DNA from: Anaeromicrobium sediminis
Lineage (GTDB): Bacteria > Bacillota > Clostridia > Peptostreptococcales > Thermotaleaceae
Assembly: GCF_002270055.1 (NCBI RefSeq)
Contig: NZ_NIBG01000001.1
Span: forward strand, 284,937 to 348,936
Direction: 5' to 3'
Length of the DNA: 64,000 nt
Shown one piece after another: positions 1 through 8,078 of the stretch. The translations under genes were made by a program, and so were the position numbers. The first letter of the stretch is position 1; each line of letters starts with the position of its first letter. Below the pieces are notes generated by a model that saw nothing but the letters and a program-made list of their open reading frames with translations, was not told the origin of the DNA and searched no databases.

Positions 1-2
1 CT

Positions 3-251
3 CATGATATGTGTAGTGTTTGTCATGATTTATTACCTAAGGTTGAGGATATGCTCCTTCCCTATCCTGAGATCAAGAGCGCTAGAATAGAAATGATTAA
101 ATTACCTGAAGCATCAGGTAAATCTTCGATTTTTACTGCACCTACTATTCTTCTTTTTGTTGATGGAAAGGAAATGATTAGGGAGTCGAGATTTATTAGT
201 GTGAGGCAATTAGAAGATAAGATTCATCGGTACTATAGCATATTGATTTGA
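3..251 (+). CDS. Thioredoxin-like protein, 5' end outside window
   Basis: The reading frame is already open at the window edge (residues His-Asp precede the first Met), so the true start lies upstream. The visible 82 residues hold a CSVC (CxxC) redox motif at the beginning, a cis-Pro-like FTAPTILLF segment and a VDGKE turn, the normal order in a thioredoxin fold (active site, then beta strand with cis-proline). It is probably a small cytoplasmic thiol-disulfide protein of the YtpP type. No partner gene is visible. The fold is fairly sure; the substrate is unknown. Confidence 0.65.
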   Translation, partial: HDMCSVCHDLLPKVEDMLLPYPEIKSARIEMIKLPEASGKSSIFTAPTILLFVDGKEMIRESRFISVRQLEDKIHRYYSILI

Positions 252-330
252 AATATTATTAAGTATATGGAACCGAAATATAATTTTAATAAAACCTTGA
301 ATAAGAAGTAAAAAAACAGCAGTTGAATGC

Positions 331-422
331 GGTAATGCATAAAGTTTTGTGTAAAAGATCAATAATTCTAAGTAATTATAAATTAAATAAATCACTATTT
401 ATGCAAAACTTTATTCATTACC
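331..422. repeat. 92-bp imperfect inverted repeat, MITE-like
   Basis: Two 25-base arms (331-355 and 398-422) are inverse complements at 22 of 25 positions and enclose about 42 AT-rich bases. Both ends start with GGTAATG. It lies between the thioredoxin-like gene and the end of the VOC gene and has no terminator U-run. A tiny non-autonomous element or a structured RNA are both possible. No second copy was seen in the window. Confidence 0.5.
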
Positions 423-472
423 TCAAAATTAGATCTAGAAAAGCTACAAAGATACTCTACTAGAAACTGAAG

Positions 473-895
473 CTATCCCATTCTCTTGGAAATAGGATGA
501 TCTTCATTCAGCTGAAGTAAATCCCATAGATTTCCGTATAAGTCTTTGAAAACAGCTACCATGCCGTATGACTCCTTCTTAGGATCTCTCACAAATTCTA
601 TTCCCTTAGAAACCATATCATTGTAGTCTCTCCAGAAATCATCAGTATTAAGAAATAGAAATACTCTACCACCAGTCTGATTACCAATGAAAGATTCTTG
701 TTCAGATTTTGAGGCTCTAGCTAGTAAAATGGTTGTACCCACTGATCCAGGAGGAGATACTACCACCCAACGTTTATCTTGCTCAGGTTGATATGTATCT
801 TCTATCAATGTGAAATTGAGCTTCTTCGTGTAAAACTCTATAGCTTCATCATAGTCTCTAACGACTAGAGCTATATGTACAATTGATTGTTTCAT
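473..895 (-). CDS. VOC family (glyoxalase/bleomycin resistance) protein
   Basis: A 140-residue protein with the two beta-alpha-beta-beta-beta modules of the vicinal oxygen chelate superfamily. Module one starts with VHIALVVRDYDEAIEFYTKK (a metal-ligand His position), and module two carries VAVFKDLYGNLWDLLQ, where the final acidic ligand of other members is replaced by Asp/Leu context. Such proteins are small cytoplasmic metalloenzymes or binding proteins for hydrophobic or electrophilic ligands; the substrate cannot be read from sequence. The start has a good AAAGGAGA site. It stands alone. Confidence 0.8.
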   Translation of the reverse strand: MKQSIVHIALVVRDYDEAIEFYTKKLNFTLIEDTYQPEQDKRWVVVSPPGSVGTTILLARASKSEQESFIGNQTGGRVFLFLNTDDFWRDYNDMVSKGIEFVRDPKKESYGMVAVFKDLYGNLWDLLQLNEDHPISKRMG

Positions 896-1135
896 TTTAT
901 TATACTCTCCTTTAAATTGTATTTATCCATAACTTTGTATAAAATATATGGTCAGAATGTTTCTTTCCTTAATAAGTTTAATATTTATCATATAAAACAT
1001 TAGCAAGCATTAGTTTAAGGTATGATTTACATTTCTAATTATAGCATAAATATTTCTAAAATTTGTAATATGGTAGGACTAGATAATTACATAATGTAAC
1101 AAGATCTAATTTAACTATTAGCCCTAAATAAAAAT

Positions 1136-1164
1136 ATACCTTGAGACTATATCCCAAGGTATTT
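1136..1164 (-). terminator. Rho-independent terminator of the pan operon
   Basis: On the minus strand ATACCTTG pairs with CAAGGTAT across an 11-base loop and is followed by ATTTTTATTT. It sits about 85 bases past the panD stop. Confidence 0.75.
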
Positions 1165-1247
1165 ATTATTTATTCGGTTCATAGTTTTGATTTTCTAAAA
1201 TAAATTTAACTATCTCTAATAAAACACATTCACTACATTATTAAAAT

Positions 1248-1631
1248 TTATTTTATTTGTCCGTGTATCTCACATTCACTTTTCTCAACAATTTTGTTAT
1301 CTCCATCAACAAATACAACCTTTGGTTTCATAATTTTAGCTTCTTCTTCATCAATCCAACAATAGGCTATAATTATTACATTATCTCCTGCTTGTACCAA
1401 TCTAGCAGCTGCGCCATTTAGACAGATAACTCCACTATCTGGAGCTCCTTCAATTACATAAGTTTCTAATCTTGCACCATTATTATTGTTTACAATTTGT
1501 ACACGTTCTCCTGGTAATATACCTGCTGCATCCATTAATGTCTTATCTATTGTAATACTTCCTACATAATTTAAGTTAGCCTCAGTTACTGTTGCTCTGT
1601 GTATTTTTCCCTTGTACATATTTAACATCAT
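1248..1631 (-). CDS. panD: Aspartate 1-decarboxylase (pyruvoyl-dependent)
   Basis: PanD converts L-aspartate to beta-alanine, the amine half of pantothenate. The 127-residue length is normal for the family. The self-processing Gly-Ser pair is visible in NYVGSITID (around residues 24-25), where cleavage forms the pyruvoyl cofactor; the catalytic-fold stretch [20 protein letters not shown] is also present. It is the last gene of the pan operon, 4 bases after panC, and is followed by a terminator. The start has a TTGGAGG site; the ATG one codon later is an equal alternative. Confidence 0.97.
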   Translation of the reverse strand: MMLNMYKGKIHRATVTEANLNYVGSITIDKTLMDAAGILPGERVQIVNNNNGARLETYVIEGAPDSGVICLNGAAARLVQAGDNVIIIAYCWIDEEEAKIMKPKVVFVDGDNKIVEKSECEIHGQIK

Positions 1632-1635
1632 TATC

Positions 1636-2484
1636 TTATACCTCCAACCTTATATTATCAATTAATCTAGGCTTGCCCATTTTAACAGCAACTGCGATTA
1701 ATACATCACCTTCAACTATATGAATATTTTCTAAAGTCTTTCCATTAACAACTTCTACATAATCTATCTCAGCATCTTTTACTGTTTTTATATTCTCCGT
1801 GATAAAGGATTTAATCTTTGAAGCTAATCTTTCTCCATCTATTATCATTTTCTCTGCAGCAAATAGAGATTTTGAAAGAATAATTGCCTCTTTCCTTTCA
1901 TTCTCCTTTAGTAAAGCATTTCTAGAACTAAGTGCCAATCCATCTGCTTCTCTTACAATTGGGCATGGTACAATCTCTATATCCATATTCATATCCCTTA
2001 CCATTTTCTCTATAACTGCAACCTGTTGTGCATCCTTCTGACCAAAATATGCACGATGAGGCGTTACCATATTAAATAACTTTGATACAATAGTTGTAAC
2101 CCCTTTAAAGTGTCCTTCCCTTGACTTACCACATAATTGTTTTGTAATTAAGCCTTCCACTTCCAAATAAGTGCTGTATCCATTTGGATACATTTCCTCT
2201 ACTGATGGTATAAATAATATATCTGCATCTTCAGCCTCAACTAATTTACTGTCCCTATTTAAGTCTCTAGGATAACTATCTAAGTCATCCTTCTTATTAA
2301 ACTGAGTTGGATTAACAAAAATACTTACAACTACAATATCGTTTTCTTTTTTTGCACTCCTTATTAAAGACAAATGACCCTCATGTAAAAATCCCATGGT
2401 TGGAACAAGTCCTATTGAATTTCCTTTGGCTTTTTCTTTTTTTATTTCTGCCCTAAGATCATTTATATGGCTTATTGTTTTCAT
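1636..2484 (-). CDS. panC: Pantothenate synthetase
   Basis: PanC joins pantoate and beta-alanine with ATP via a pantoyl-adenylate. The 282-residue protein has the nucleotidyltransferase signatures of the family: [15 protein letters not shown] (HIGH-like motif), [11 protein letters not shown], the YFGQKDAQQ motif, and [10 protein letters not shown] near residues 185-195 (KMSKS-like region). Order in the operon is panB-panC-panD with 32 and 4 bases between genes, so beta-alanine supply and ligation are made together. Nothing is truncated. Confidence 0.97.
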   Translation of the reverse strand: MKTISHINDLRAEIKKEKAKGNSIGLVPTMGFLHEGHLSLIRSAKKENDIVVVSIFVNPTQFNKKDDLDSYPRDLNRDSKLVEAEDADILFIPSVEEMYPNGYSTYLEVEGLITKQLCGKSREGHFKGVTTIVSKLFNMVTPHRAYFGQKDAQQVAVIEKMVRDMNMDIEIVPCPIVREADGLALSSRNALLKENERKEAIILSKSLFAAEKMIIDGERLASKIKSFITENIKTVKDAEIDYVEVVNGKTLENIHIVEGDVLIAVAVKMGKPRLIDNIRLEV

Positions 2485-2516
2485 TTGTTTTTCCCCACTT
2501 TCCCCTTGAAAAGTTC

Positions 2517-3353
2517 TTAATATAATTTTTCAAGTACTTCTTCCTTAATGGTAAATCCATGCTCTTTACCAGGGAATTTTCCTGATTTCATTTCATCTAT
2601 ATAACCATTTGTTGCTTCTTTAATGATACTGCTTAAGTTAGCATACTTCTTAACAAATTTAGGAGTAAAATCACTGAACATGCCTAACATATCCTGTGTT
2701 ACTAAAACTTGACCATCACAGTGTTTTCCAGCACCTATACCTATAGTAGGTATATCCAATTTTTCAGTTATTATCTTTGATAGTTTCTCTGGGATAGCCT
2801 CAAGTACAATGGCGAAAACTCCAGCTTCCTGTAATAGTAAAGCATCTTCAATAATCTCCTTTGCCTGTTCCTCACCCTTTCCTTGTACCTTAAAGCCACC
2901 AAACATATTAACAGATTGAGGTGTCAATCCCACATGGCCAATAACCGGAATTTGAGCTTTAACAATGGCTTTCACCTTATCTATTACATTCTTACCGCCT
3001 TCAAGCTTAACTGCATGTGCATTACCCTCTTGAATCAATCGACCTGCATTTCTAACACTGTCTTCAATACTCACATGATAAGATAAAAAGGGCATGTCTC
3101 CTATAATCATTGCTCTTTTTGCTCCCCTAGAAACTGCCTTGCAATGATGTATCATATCATCTATAGTTACCTGCAATGTATTTTCATATCCAAGGACAAC
3201 CATCCCAAGGGAATCCCCAACTAGTAGACTATCCACACCAGATTCATCAAGAATCTTCGCCATAGAATAGTCATAGGCAGTTAACATTGATATCTTCTCA
3301 TCATTATTTTTTGCTTTTAAGAATGAACTTACTGTAAATTTGTTTATAGACAT
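2517..3353 (-). CDS. panB: 3-methyl-2-oxobutanoate hydroxymethyltransferase
   Basis: PanB transfers a hydroxymethyl group from methylene-tetrahydrofolate to 2-oxoisovalerate, giving ketopantoate. The 278 residues include [28 protein letters not shown] (metal-binding Asp), the GGFKVQGKG segment and the [18 protein letters not shown] motif. The start has an AGAGGTG site and follows the upstream DUF2520 gene by only 2 bases, so the two are probably translationally coupled. Confidence 0.97.
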   Translation of the reverse strand: MSINKFTVSSFLKAKNNDEKISMLTAYDYSMAKILDESGVDSLLVGDSLGMVVLGYENTLQVTIDDMIHHCKAVSRGAKRAMIIGDMPFLSYHVSIEDSVRNAGRLIQEGNAHAVKLEGGKNVIDKVKAIVKAQIPVIGHVGLTPQSVNMFGGFKVQGKGEEQAKEIIEDALLLQEAGVFAIVLEAIPEKLSKIITEKLDIPTIGIGAGKHCDGQVLVTQDMLGMFSDFTPKFVKKYANLSSIIKEATNGYIDEMKSGKFPGKEHGFTIKEEVLEKLY

Positions 3354-3355
3354 TG

Positions 3356-4222
3356 TTACACCTCTTTTAAAATTTTTTTCAAATCTTTTATCTTTTGATT
3401 ATCTTTTAGTTTTCCCTTTTGAGCCAAATCTACTGTTTTTAAACCCATTAATTTATATATTTCTAAACTATCTTTATTTATTTTCTTGAAAGATGAAATA
3501 TGACTTTTTATTGTTTCAATATCTCCTCTTGCTATGGGACCTGTTAGTGCTTTTTCAGTACCCAGATTGTGAATATTATTAATTGTACCTTCAATAAGGG
3601 GAAATAGTGCTCCATAGCCTTCCATTTTGTCTATTCCAATAGATTCAAAAATAGATAAACCATAATCCATAAGTGTGACTAAATAATTAGATACCACACA
3701 GGCCGTTGCATGATATAGGCTCTTTTGCTCTGAATTTAATTTAAAGTACTTATTTCCTGTTCCCTTTAAAATACTTTCAATAATTTCAATTTTTTCTTCA
3801 TCACCTTCTATACTAAATACTGTTTCATTCAAATCCTCAACTGCTTTTTCCACCTGGGCAAAGGACTGAAGAGGGTGTAGAGAATAAACAAAACATGCCT
3901 TTAGTTTTGCCTTTTCAAGAATTCGTGAAGAATGAGCACCACTCATATGAACTATTATTTGTCCCTTAGATAACAAGTTTTTTTCTACCAGGCCATTGCA
4001 TACCTGTTGAATTTTATCATCAGTGGTAGTTATAAAGATAATATCTATATTTTTTATGAGCTCGTTTAGTTCTGTTGATACTTTACTATTTGTTAAACTA
4101 GCTGCTTTTTCTGCTGATTCTAGTGTTTTGCTATAATACCCAAATATATTGAAACCTTTTGATTTTAAGTACATACCAAAGGCCGTACCTACTTTCCCAG
4201 CACCAATAAAACCAATTTTCAC
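3356..4222 (-). CDS. Rossmann-like/DUF2520 protein, probable ketopantoate reductase (PanG-like)
   Basis: The N-terminus has a dinucleotide-binding [13 protein letters not shown] motif typical of NADP-dependent 6-phosphogluconate-dehydrogenase-like folds. The helical C-terminal half contains [17 protein letters not shown] and [14 protein letters not shown]-like sequence (seen as [14 protein letters not shown]), which matches the DUF2520 domain. It is first in the pan operon and no panE gene is present, so reduction of ketopantoate to pantoate is the likely job; a non-PanE reductase, PanG, is known in Francisella. That role is inference from context. I chose the GTG at 4222, directly before KIGFIGAG; an upstream GTG at 4255 would lie inside the leader hairpin. 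Confidence 0.85.
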   Translation of the reverse strand: MKIGFIGAGKVGTAFGMYLKSKGFNIFGYYSKTLESAEKAASLTNSKVSTELNELIKNIDIIFITTTDDKIQQVCNGLVEKNLLSKGQIIVHMSGAHSSRILEKAKLKACFVYSLHPLQSFAQVEKAVEDLNETVFSIEGDEEKIEIIESILKGTGNKYFKLNSEQKSLYHATACVVSNYLVTLMDYGLSIFESIGIDKMEGYGALFPLIEGTINNIHNLGTEKALTGPIARGDIETIKSHISSFKKINKDSLEIYKLMGLKTVDLAQKGKLKDNQKIKDLKKILKEV

Positions 4223-4238
4223 ATAATCACATCCAATC

Positions 4239-4288
4239 AAAAATACCCTTTCCACGTCTGAACAATCCCACAGACACAGAAAGGGTAT
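4239..4288 (-). promoter_or_regulatory. Terminator-like hairpin at the 5' end of the pan operon (possible attenuator)
   Basis: On the minus strand ATACCCTTTC..GTCTG pairs with CAGAC..GGAAAGGGTAT around a TGGGATTGTT loop, with internal mismatches, and runs straight into TTTTT. The U-run ends about 15 bases before the chosen GTG start, so this is either the terminator of an upstream leader transcript or a transcription attenuator for pantothenate synthesis. A riboswitch-candidate family, the pan motif, is known upstream of panB/panC/panD genes; membership is not shown here. Confidence 0.55.
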
Positions 4289-4856
4289 ACTAATTTACTA
4301 TAAATTAATAATCTAATAAGTATTGATAGTTTTTCCATATGAACAAATATTAAACATGGAAAATAAGTATTATTAAATTACAAAGTTAATAATAGCCTAA
4401 AGAGGTCTACTTTAACAATATTTCATATTTAATAATATTTTCTAATCAACTAACATCATAAGTTAATGAAAATTTTTTACTACACTAAAAAGCGTTTTCA
4501 GAACACAATTATAGTGTAACTTTATTATCAATACCTTTTCAGTCCCGGTCTAAAAGATCCGCGCAGAGTGTATTTCATAATATTTAGTTATTATTTTATA
4601 AATCTAAGGTATAGTTCTTTCGATACTATCCACCATAATTCTACCACGATATAATTGTAAGTTCAATTATTAACTTTTATTTTTATTAATTATATTTTAA
4701 CTACATCTAAAACTTTTCTAGAATGAATAATAGCCCCTACACAAATTTCCTTTTCATTTATAGATATTCTATGGAATTTCATATTTCTTACTCCTTATAA
4801 TAAAACCTTATTATTTATTTAATTTCTTTTATAATTCCTAAGATATGCTAATATTC
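4289..4856. other. Intergenic leader region upstream of the pan operon
   Basis: No open reading frame is convincing in these 570 AT-rich bases. On the minus strand around 4495-4560 a locally G+C-richer patch (GCGCGGATC, then AGACCGGGACTG) is followed by TACACTA..TAGTGTA and a short U-run, which could be part of a structured RNA. Promoters for the pan operon must lie here; none stands out. Confidence 0.35.
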
Positions 4857-6578
4857 CTAACGTATTTTTATTCCATATATTCTTTGACCCCTTGTTCCTA
4901 TCACAGCAATGTTTTCAAAGATAGCAGGTGACCCTTCCACATTAGAGCCTAATGATATGGTATCTAGAATTTTGCCTGTAAGTCCTTCTATAAGATTCAT
5001 GTTCCCTATGGAATCACAAAGAAGAATATATGCCTCTCCTCCTTCAGTGTATATATCAGCCGGGGAGCTCCATGAGTAATTTTTCATATTTATACGCCAT
5101 ATTTCCTCACCAGTATTTTTATCTAAAGCAACTAATAACCCCTTATTGAATCCTCCATAACGAGCAATATTGTATATGACCATATTCTTTATTGAATTTT
5201 TCCCAATAATAGGTGTTGCCAAAACTCCTCCGTTATTTGGTCTTTCTCCTAATTTAGAATCACACTTATAGGACTTTTCCCATATTAGTTCTCCTGAGAG
5301 AGCATCAATCTTTCTAATATAGCTATAACCTTTAGATCCCTGTTTATCAACTTCACAGGCAGTATACAGCATTACTTTTCCCGGTTCTTCCTCATCTATT
5401 GCAATGGTACTATCCGTATCATCTGTAACATTTCTTATCCATACAGGCTTCAAAGTATTAATATCTACACACTGAATCCATCCACCATTATCAGCGAAAT
5501 AAGCTAAATTTTTATAGACTGCCACTGAATTTTCTATACCTTGATATCTATTTCCTGATATCTTGTATCTATATTTTTTTATCTGTGGATTAATACTTAC
5601 ACTATTGTTTTCATATTCTGTATTTAACTTTGCCTTATAAAATATTCCGTTCTCTCCACCAATAAGCATAGTATCACTTTCTCCATCTACAATTGCTGTT
5701 GAATCAAAGGCTGACCAACCCCTGTATGCAAATGCGTCCCTACCATTAATAAACAAGAGTTTTTTATTATTTATTAAGTCAAATATTCTATATCCCATCT
5801 CCACCCTTTTCCCGTGGACTTTATTAATTCCTTGGCCTACATATAAAAGTGGTATCCCCCTTGGGTCCACTGTTACACTGCCTTTTATAGGGCCAGGTAT
5901 TTTGAGCCTATTTCGTGTATGACTGCCATCTTCAAGATCTAAAAAATATACATTACCATCAAGGGTAGCATAAATAACTTCCTTCAGATTGTCCTTCTTT
6001 TTCTTATTATCAAAAATATTCATTTTCTCTTTAAGCTCGTTAGGCCACTCTACTATGGCCGGTTGACCATTCCACCCTACACCTGTCCACCTATCAATAC
6101 CTCCAATAGGTACATTCCATAGAATTTCAAGTTTCTTATCTTTTACTTCCGCATTTCCGTAGCTGGCACTGTTACGAAAATTATTTCCACGAAAACAGGT
6201 AACTCCCTTTACCTTTGAATAATCTTTCCAGTCATCCATTATAATTTTGTCCCTTTTCTCTTTACTTATCTGTTCTTCTCCATTTACTTGATAACTTATA
6301 TTCTCTAATATTGATTTATCTATTTTTTCTAGTGAAATTTCTGCTTCCACATCTTCTTTTATTATTGTATCTGAAGAAGATATATTCTCAATACTGGTGA
6401 TTGATAAATCATCACTTATTCTATCTTCATCCTTGTCCAATTCCTTCACAAGCTGTGATTGTTCCTTAGTATAAACTGCTTCCTGACATGTTTTTTCATT
6501 ATCATCCCTTAGGCCAAAACTAAATATTATAAAAAGTGCACATGTACATAACATTATTCCGCTTATTTTATCCCTCAT
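4857..6578 (-). CDS. Membrane-anchored PQQ-like beta-propeller repeat protein
   Basis: About 573 residues. The start is the ATG at 6578, preceded by GGGGGAA. Residues 5-21 form a hydrophobic signal or anchor segment, followed by an acidic, low-complexity linker to about residue 110. The rest has repeated blades with the W/G-x-D-x-x-T/S-G-E-x-x-W pattern, for example KIDALSGELIWEK, ALDKNTGEEIWRI and NTLKPVWIRN, as in PQQ-binding-like (WD40-like) propellers. The extracytoplasmic propeller is probably a binding or scaffold module, since the quinone-binding residues of true dehydrogenases are not evident. It stands alone. Function unknown. Confidence 0.8.
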   Translation of the reverse strand: MRDKISGIMLCTCALFIIFSFGLRDDNEKTCQEAVYTKEQSQLVKELDKDEDRISDDLSITSIENISSSDTIIKEDVEAEISLEKIDKSILENISYQVNGEEQISKEKRDKIIMDDWKDYSKVKGVTCFRGNNFRNSASYGNAEVKDKKLEILWNVPIGGIDRWTGVGWNGQPAIVEWPNELKEKMNIFDNKKKKDNLKEVIYATLDGNVYFLDLEDGSHTRNRLKIPGPIKGSVTVDPRGIPLLYVGQGINKVHGKRVEMGYRIFDLINNKKLLFINGRDAFAYRGWSAFDSTAIVDGESDTMLIGGENGIFYKAKLNTEYENNSVSINPQIKKYRYKISGNRYQGIENSVAVYKNLAYFADNGGWIQCVDINTLKPVWIRNVTDDTDSTIAIDEEEPGKVMLYTACEVDKQGSKGYSYIRKIDALSGELIWEKSYKCDSKLGERPNNGGVLATPIIGKNSIKNMVIYNIARYGGFNKGLLVALDKNTGEEIWRINMKNYSWSSPADIYTEGGEAYILLCDSIGNMNLIEGLTGKILDTISLGSNVEGSPAIFENIAVIGTRGQRIYGIKIR

Positions 6579-6985
6579 ATGTATTTCCCCCATATAGTTT
6601 GTCCTACTAATATATATGAGAAGAAATACCAAAAAATGTATATATAATATGTATACTTTATAGATATGATTTTTTCAATTTAATATAAATTGACTATGAG
6701 ATAGCATATATTAAAAGTTATTGAAATTAGGAAATGTCACAGCAAACTGAAGTTAATTAACATGAGGCATGAACCTATCTAAGAACATTCATATTCTTAT
6801 ATGGGATAGTAACTTTAATGGAAATAACTCTGTATACATTACATTAAATTGTTAAATAATATAATTAGAAAACTTCAACTATAAATTTATACAAATGCAC
6901 AAATCATTAATAGCTGAGATTTTGAACATGTATAAATTAATTTATGTAATGTTTATCTATAATAAATAACAGGAGGTTAAATGTT
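6579..6985. other. Intergenic region between divergent genes
   Basis: About 400 AT-rich bases separate the divergently transcribed propeller gene and the DUF3243 gene. They must hold both promoters. I see no open frame, repeat or hairpin worth naming. Confidence 0.4.
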
Positions 6986-7231
6986 ATGGGAACACAAAAG
7001 GATTGGAATAATTTGAAAACAACCCTTGGAAAAGCAGTAGATATAGGAGAAACTGTAGGCATGTCAGATAAGACAATAACTAATATTGCTGAAAGGGTAG
7101 GCACTTTTTTATCAAATAATGTAAACCCTTCAACTGAGGAAGAAAGAATTTTAAAAGAATTATGGGATGTTTCTAATGACAGTGAAAGACAGGTTTTAGC
7201 TGGTTTAGTGGTTAAAATGGTAGATAAATAA
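6986..7231 (+). CDS. DUF3243 family protein (YmfJ-like)
   Basis: An 81-residue acidic, all-helical protein preceded by an excellent AGGAGG site. The pattern DKTITNIAERVGTFLSNNV, NPSTEEERILKELWDVS and ERQVLAGLVVKMV lines up with the Bacillus YmfJ/DUF3243 family (NEQERVLADLW and IANMMVKLV there). The family has no established function. No membrane segment or catalytic residue is visible. It is a single-gene unit with a hairpin after the stop. Confidence 0.85.
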   Translation: MGTQKDWNNLKTTLGKAVDIGETVGMSDKTITNIAERVGTFLSNNVNPSTEEERILKELWDVSNDSERQVLAGLVVKMVDK

Positions 7232-7258
7232 TTAAGAATTCACAATGTCCATAATAAA

Positions 7259-7287
7259 AGAACTTGATAGCAAAACTATCAAGTTCT
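7259..7287. terminator. Bidirectional hairpin after the DUF3243 gene
   Basis: AGAACTTGATAG pairs perfectly with CTATCAAGTTCT over a five-base loop. A U-rich tail (TCTTTTATT) is present on the minus strand; the plus-strand tail is poor, so efficiency for the DUF3243 gene is uncertain. Confidence 0.65.
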
Positions 7288-7362
7288 CCTATCATAGTAG
7301 CTCTACTCATCTCACATTTGCTCAGCGCATTTCTGGAGAAACTAGTTTCCCATCACAGTAAT

Positions 7363-7401
7363 AAAAAAACCACTAATTCTTCTAAAATAAAGAATCAGTG
7401 G
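7363..7401 (-). terminator. Terminator of the Cys/Pro-tail membrane protein gene
   Basis: On the minus strand CCACTGATTCT pairs with AGAATTAGTGG (one mismatch) and is followed by TTTTTTTAT. It starts ten bases after the stop codon. Confidence 0.85.
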
Positions 7402-7411
7402 CCTTTTCACT

Positions 7412-7897
7412 TTAAGGTCTTTTCTTTCGACTATCAAAAGTATATCTTCTACAACTCCTAGCTCTTACTGACCTACCTCTTGCTGAAGCTCCATATGGAC
7501 ACGGTCCTCCAGGATAGCAAGGATCTTTAGGAGGACAACAAGGTTGTCTCCAAATAATAACTAAAATTAAGAACCATAGAAGTAAACTAACGCCAAACCC
7601 AAACCATTGACTTTCAATTTCCTGTGGTGGCGCTGATGGGTTACTCAATAGTATTTTTTTAACTCTTTCGATTCGCTTTAAATGATCATCTGTAATAAGA
7701 TCATTTGTTTTAGCTATCAAATCTAAGTTGTTTATATATTTTTCTATAGTTTTTTGATCCACGTTAGTTTTAACCTTAGCGATTTGATTCCAAATATATC
7801 TATCGGGTTTTGTTCCATACTCATCCATAAATTGATTAAACTCTTCTGTCTTATCAGATGGAAATAGCATAGGCTCAAGCGTATAATGAGCGGCCAT
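7412..7897 (-). CDS. Small membrane protein with a Cys/Pro/Gly-rich and Arg-rich tail
   Basis: The 161-residue product is not a family I recognise. The first 100 residues are mostly helical and charged, with a run of Lys/Asp helices (VDQKTIEKYINNLDLIAK). Residues about 101-118 form one membrane segment (FGVSLLLWFLILVIIW). The tail reads PCCPPKDPCYPGGPCP and then a strongly basic Arg/Ser stretch. The Cys-Pro cluster resembles spore-surface or metal-binding tails, but that is only a guess. I chose the ATG at 7897, which is correctly spaced from AGAGGAGG; the upstream GTG overlaps that site. Confidence 0.7.
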   Translation of the reverse strand: MAAHYTLEPMLFPSDKTEEFNQFMDEYGTKPDRYIWNQIAKVKTNVDQKTIEKYINNLDLIAKTNDLITDDHLKRIERVKKILLSNPSAPPQEIESQWFGFGVSLLLWFLILVIIWRQPCCPPKDPCYPGGPCPYGASARGRSVRARSCRRYTFDSRKKRP

Positions 7898-7969
7898 TAA
7901 AGACACCTCCTCTTTCTATAGCTTATTCGCAATACATAATTAATGGGACTATATTGTAAAAAATTATAA

Positions 7970-8004
7970 AAAAATCCTTATGAAGTATTTCTCTCATAAG
8001 GATT
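7970..8004 (-). terminator. Terminator of the LtaS-like gene
   Basis: AATCCTTATGA and TCATAAGGATT form an 11-bp stem; the minus strand continues with TTTTTTTATAA. Confidence 0.9.
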
Positions 8005-8078
8005 CTGAAAAATGAATCTAAAAATAAAATGATTGATTGTATAAGCAATAGCAATATTATTAACATTTCTAAACAAGT

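Noticed and set aside
4495-4560. T-box or cyclic-di-GMP riboswitch in the pan leader
   Set aside because: Neither the T-box TGGNACCGCG sequence nor the GEMM core can be found; only a G+C-richer patch remains.
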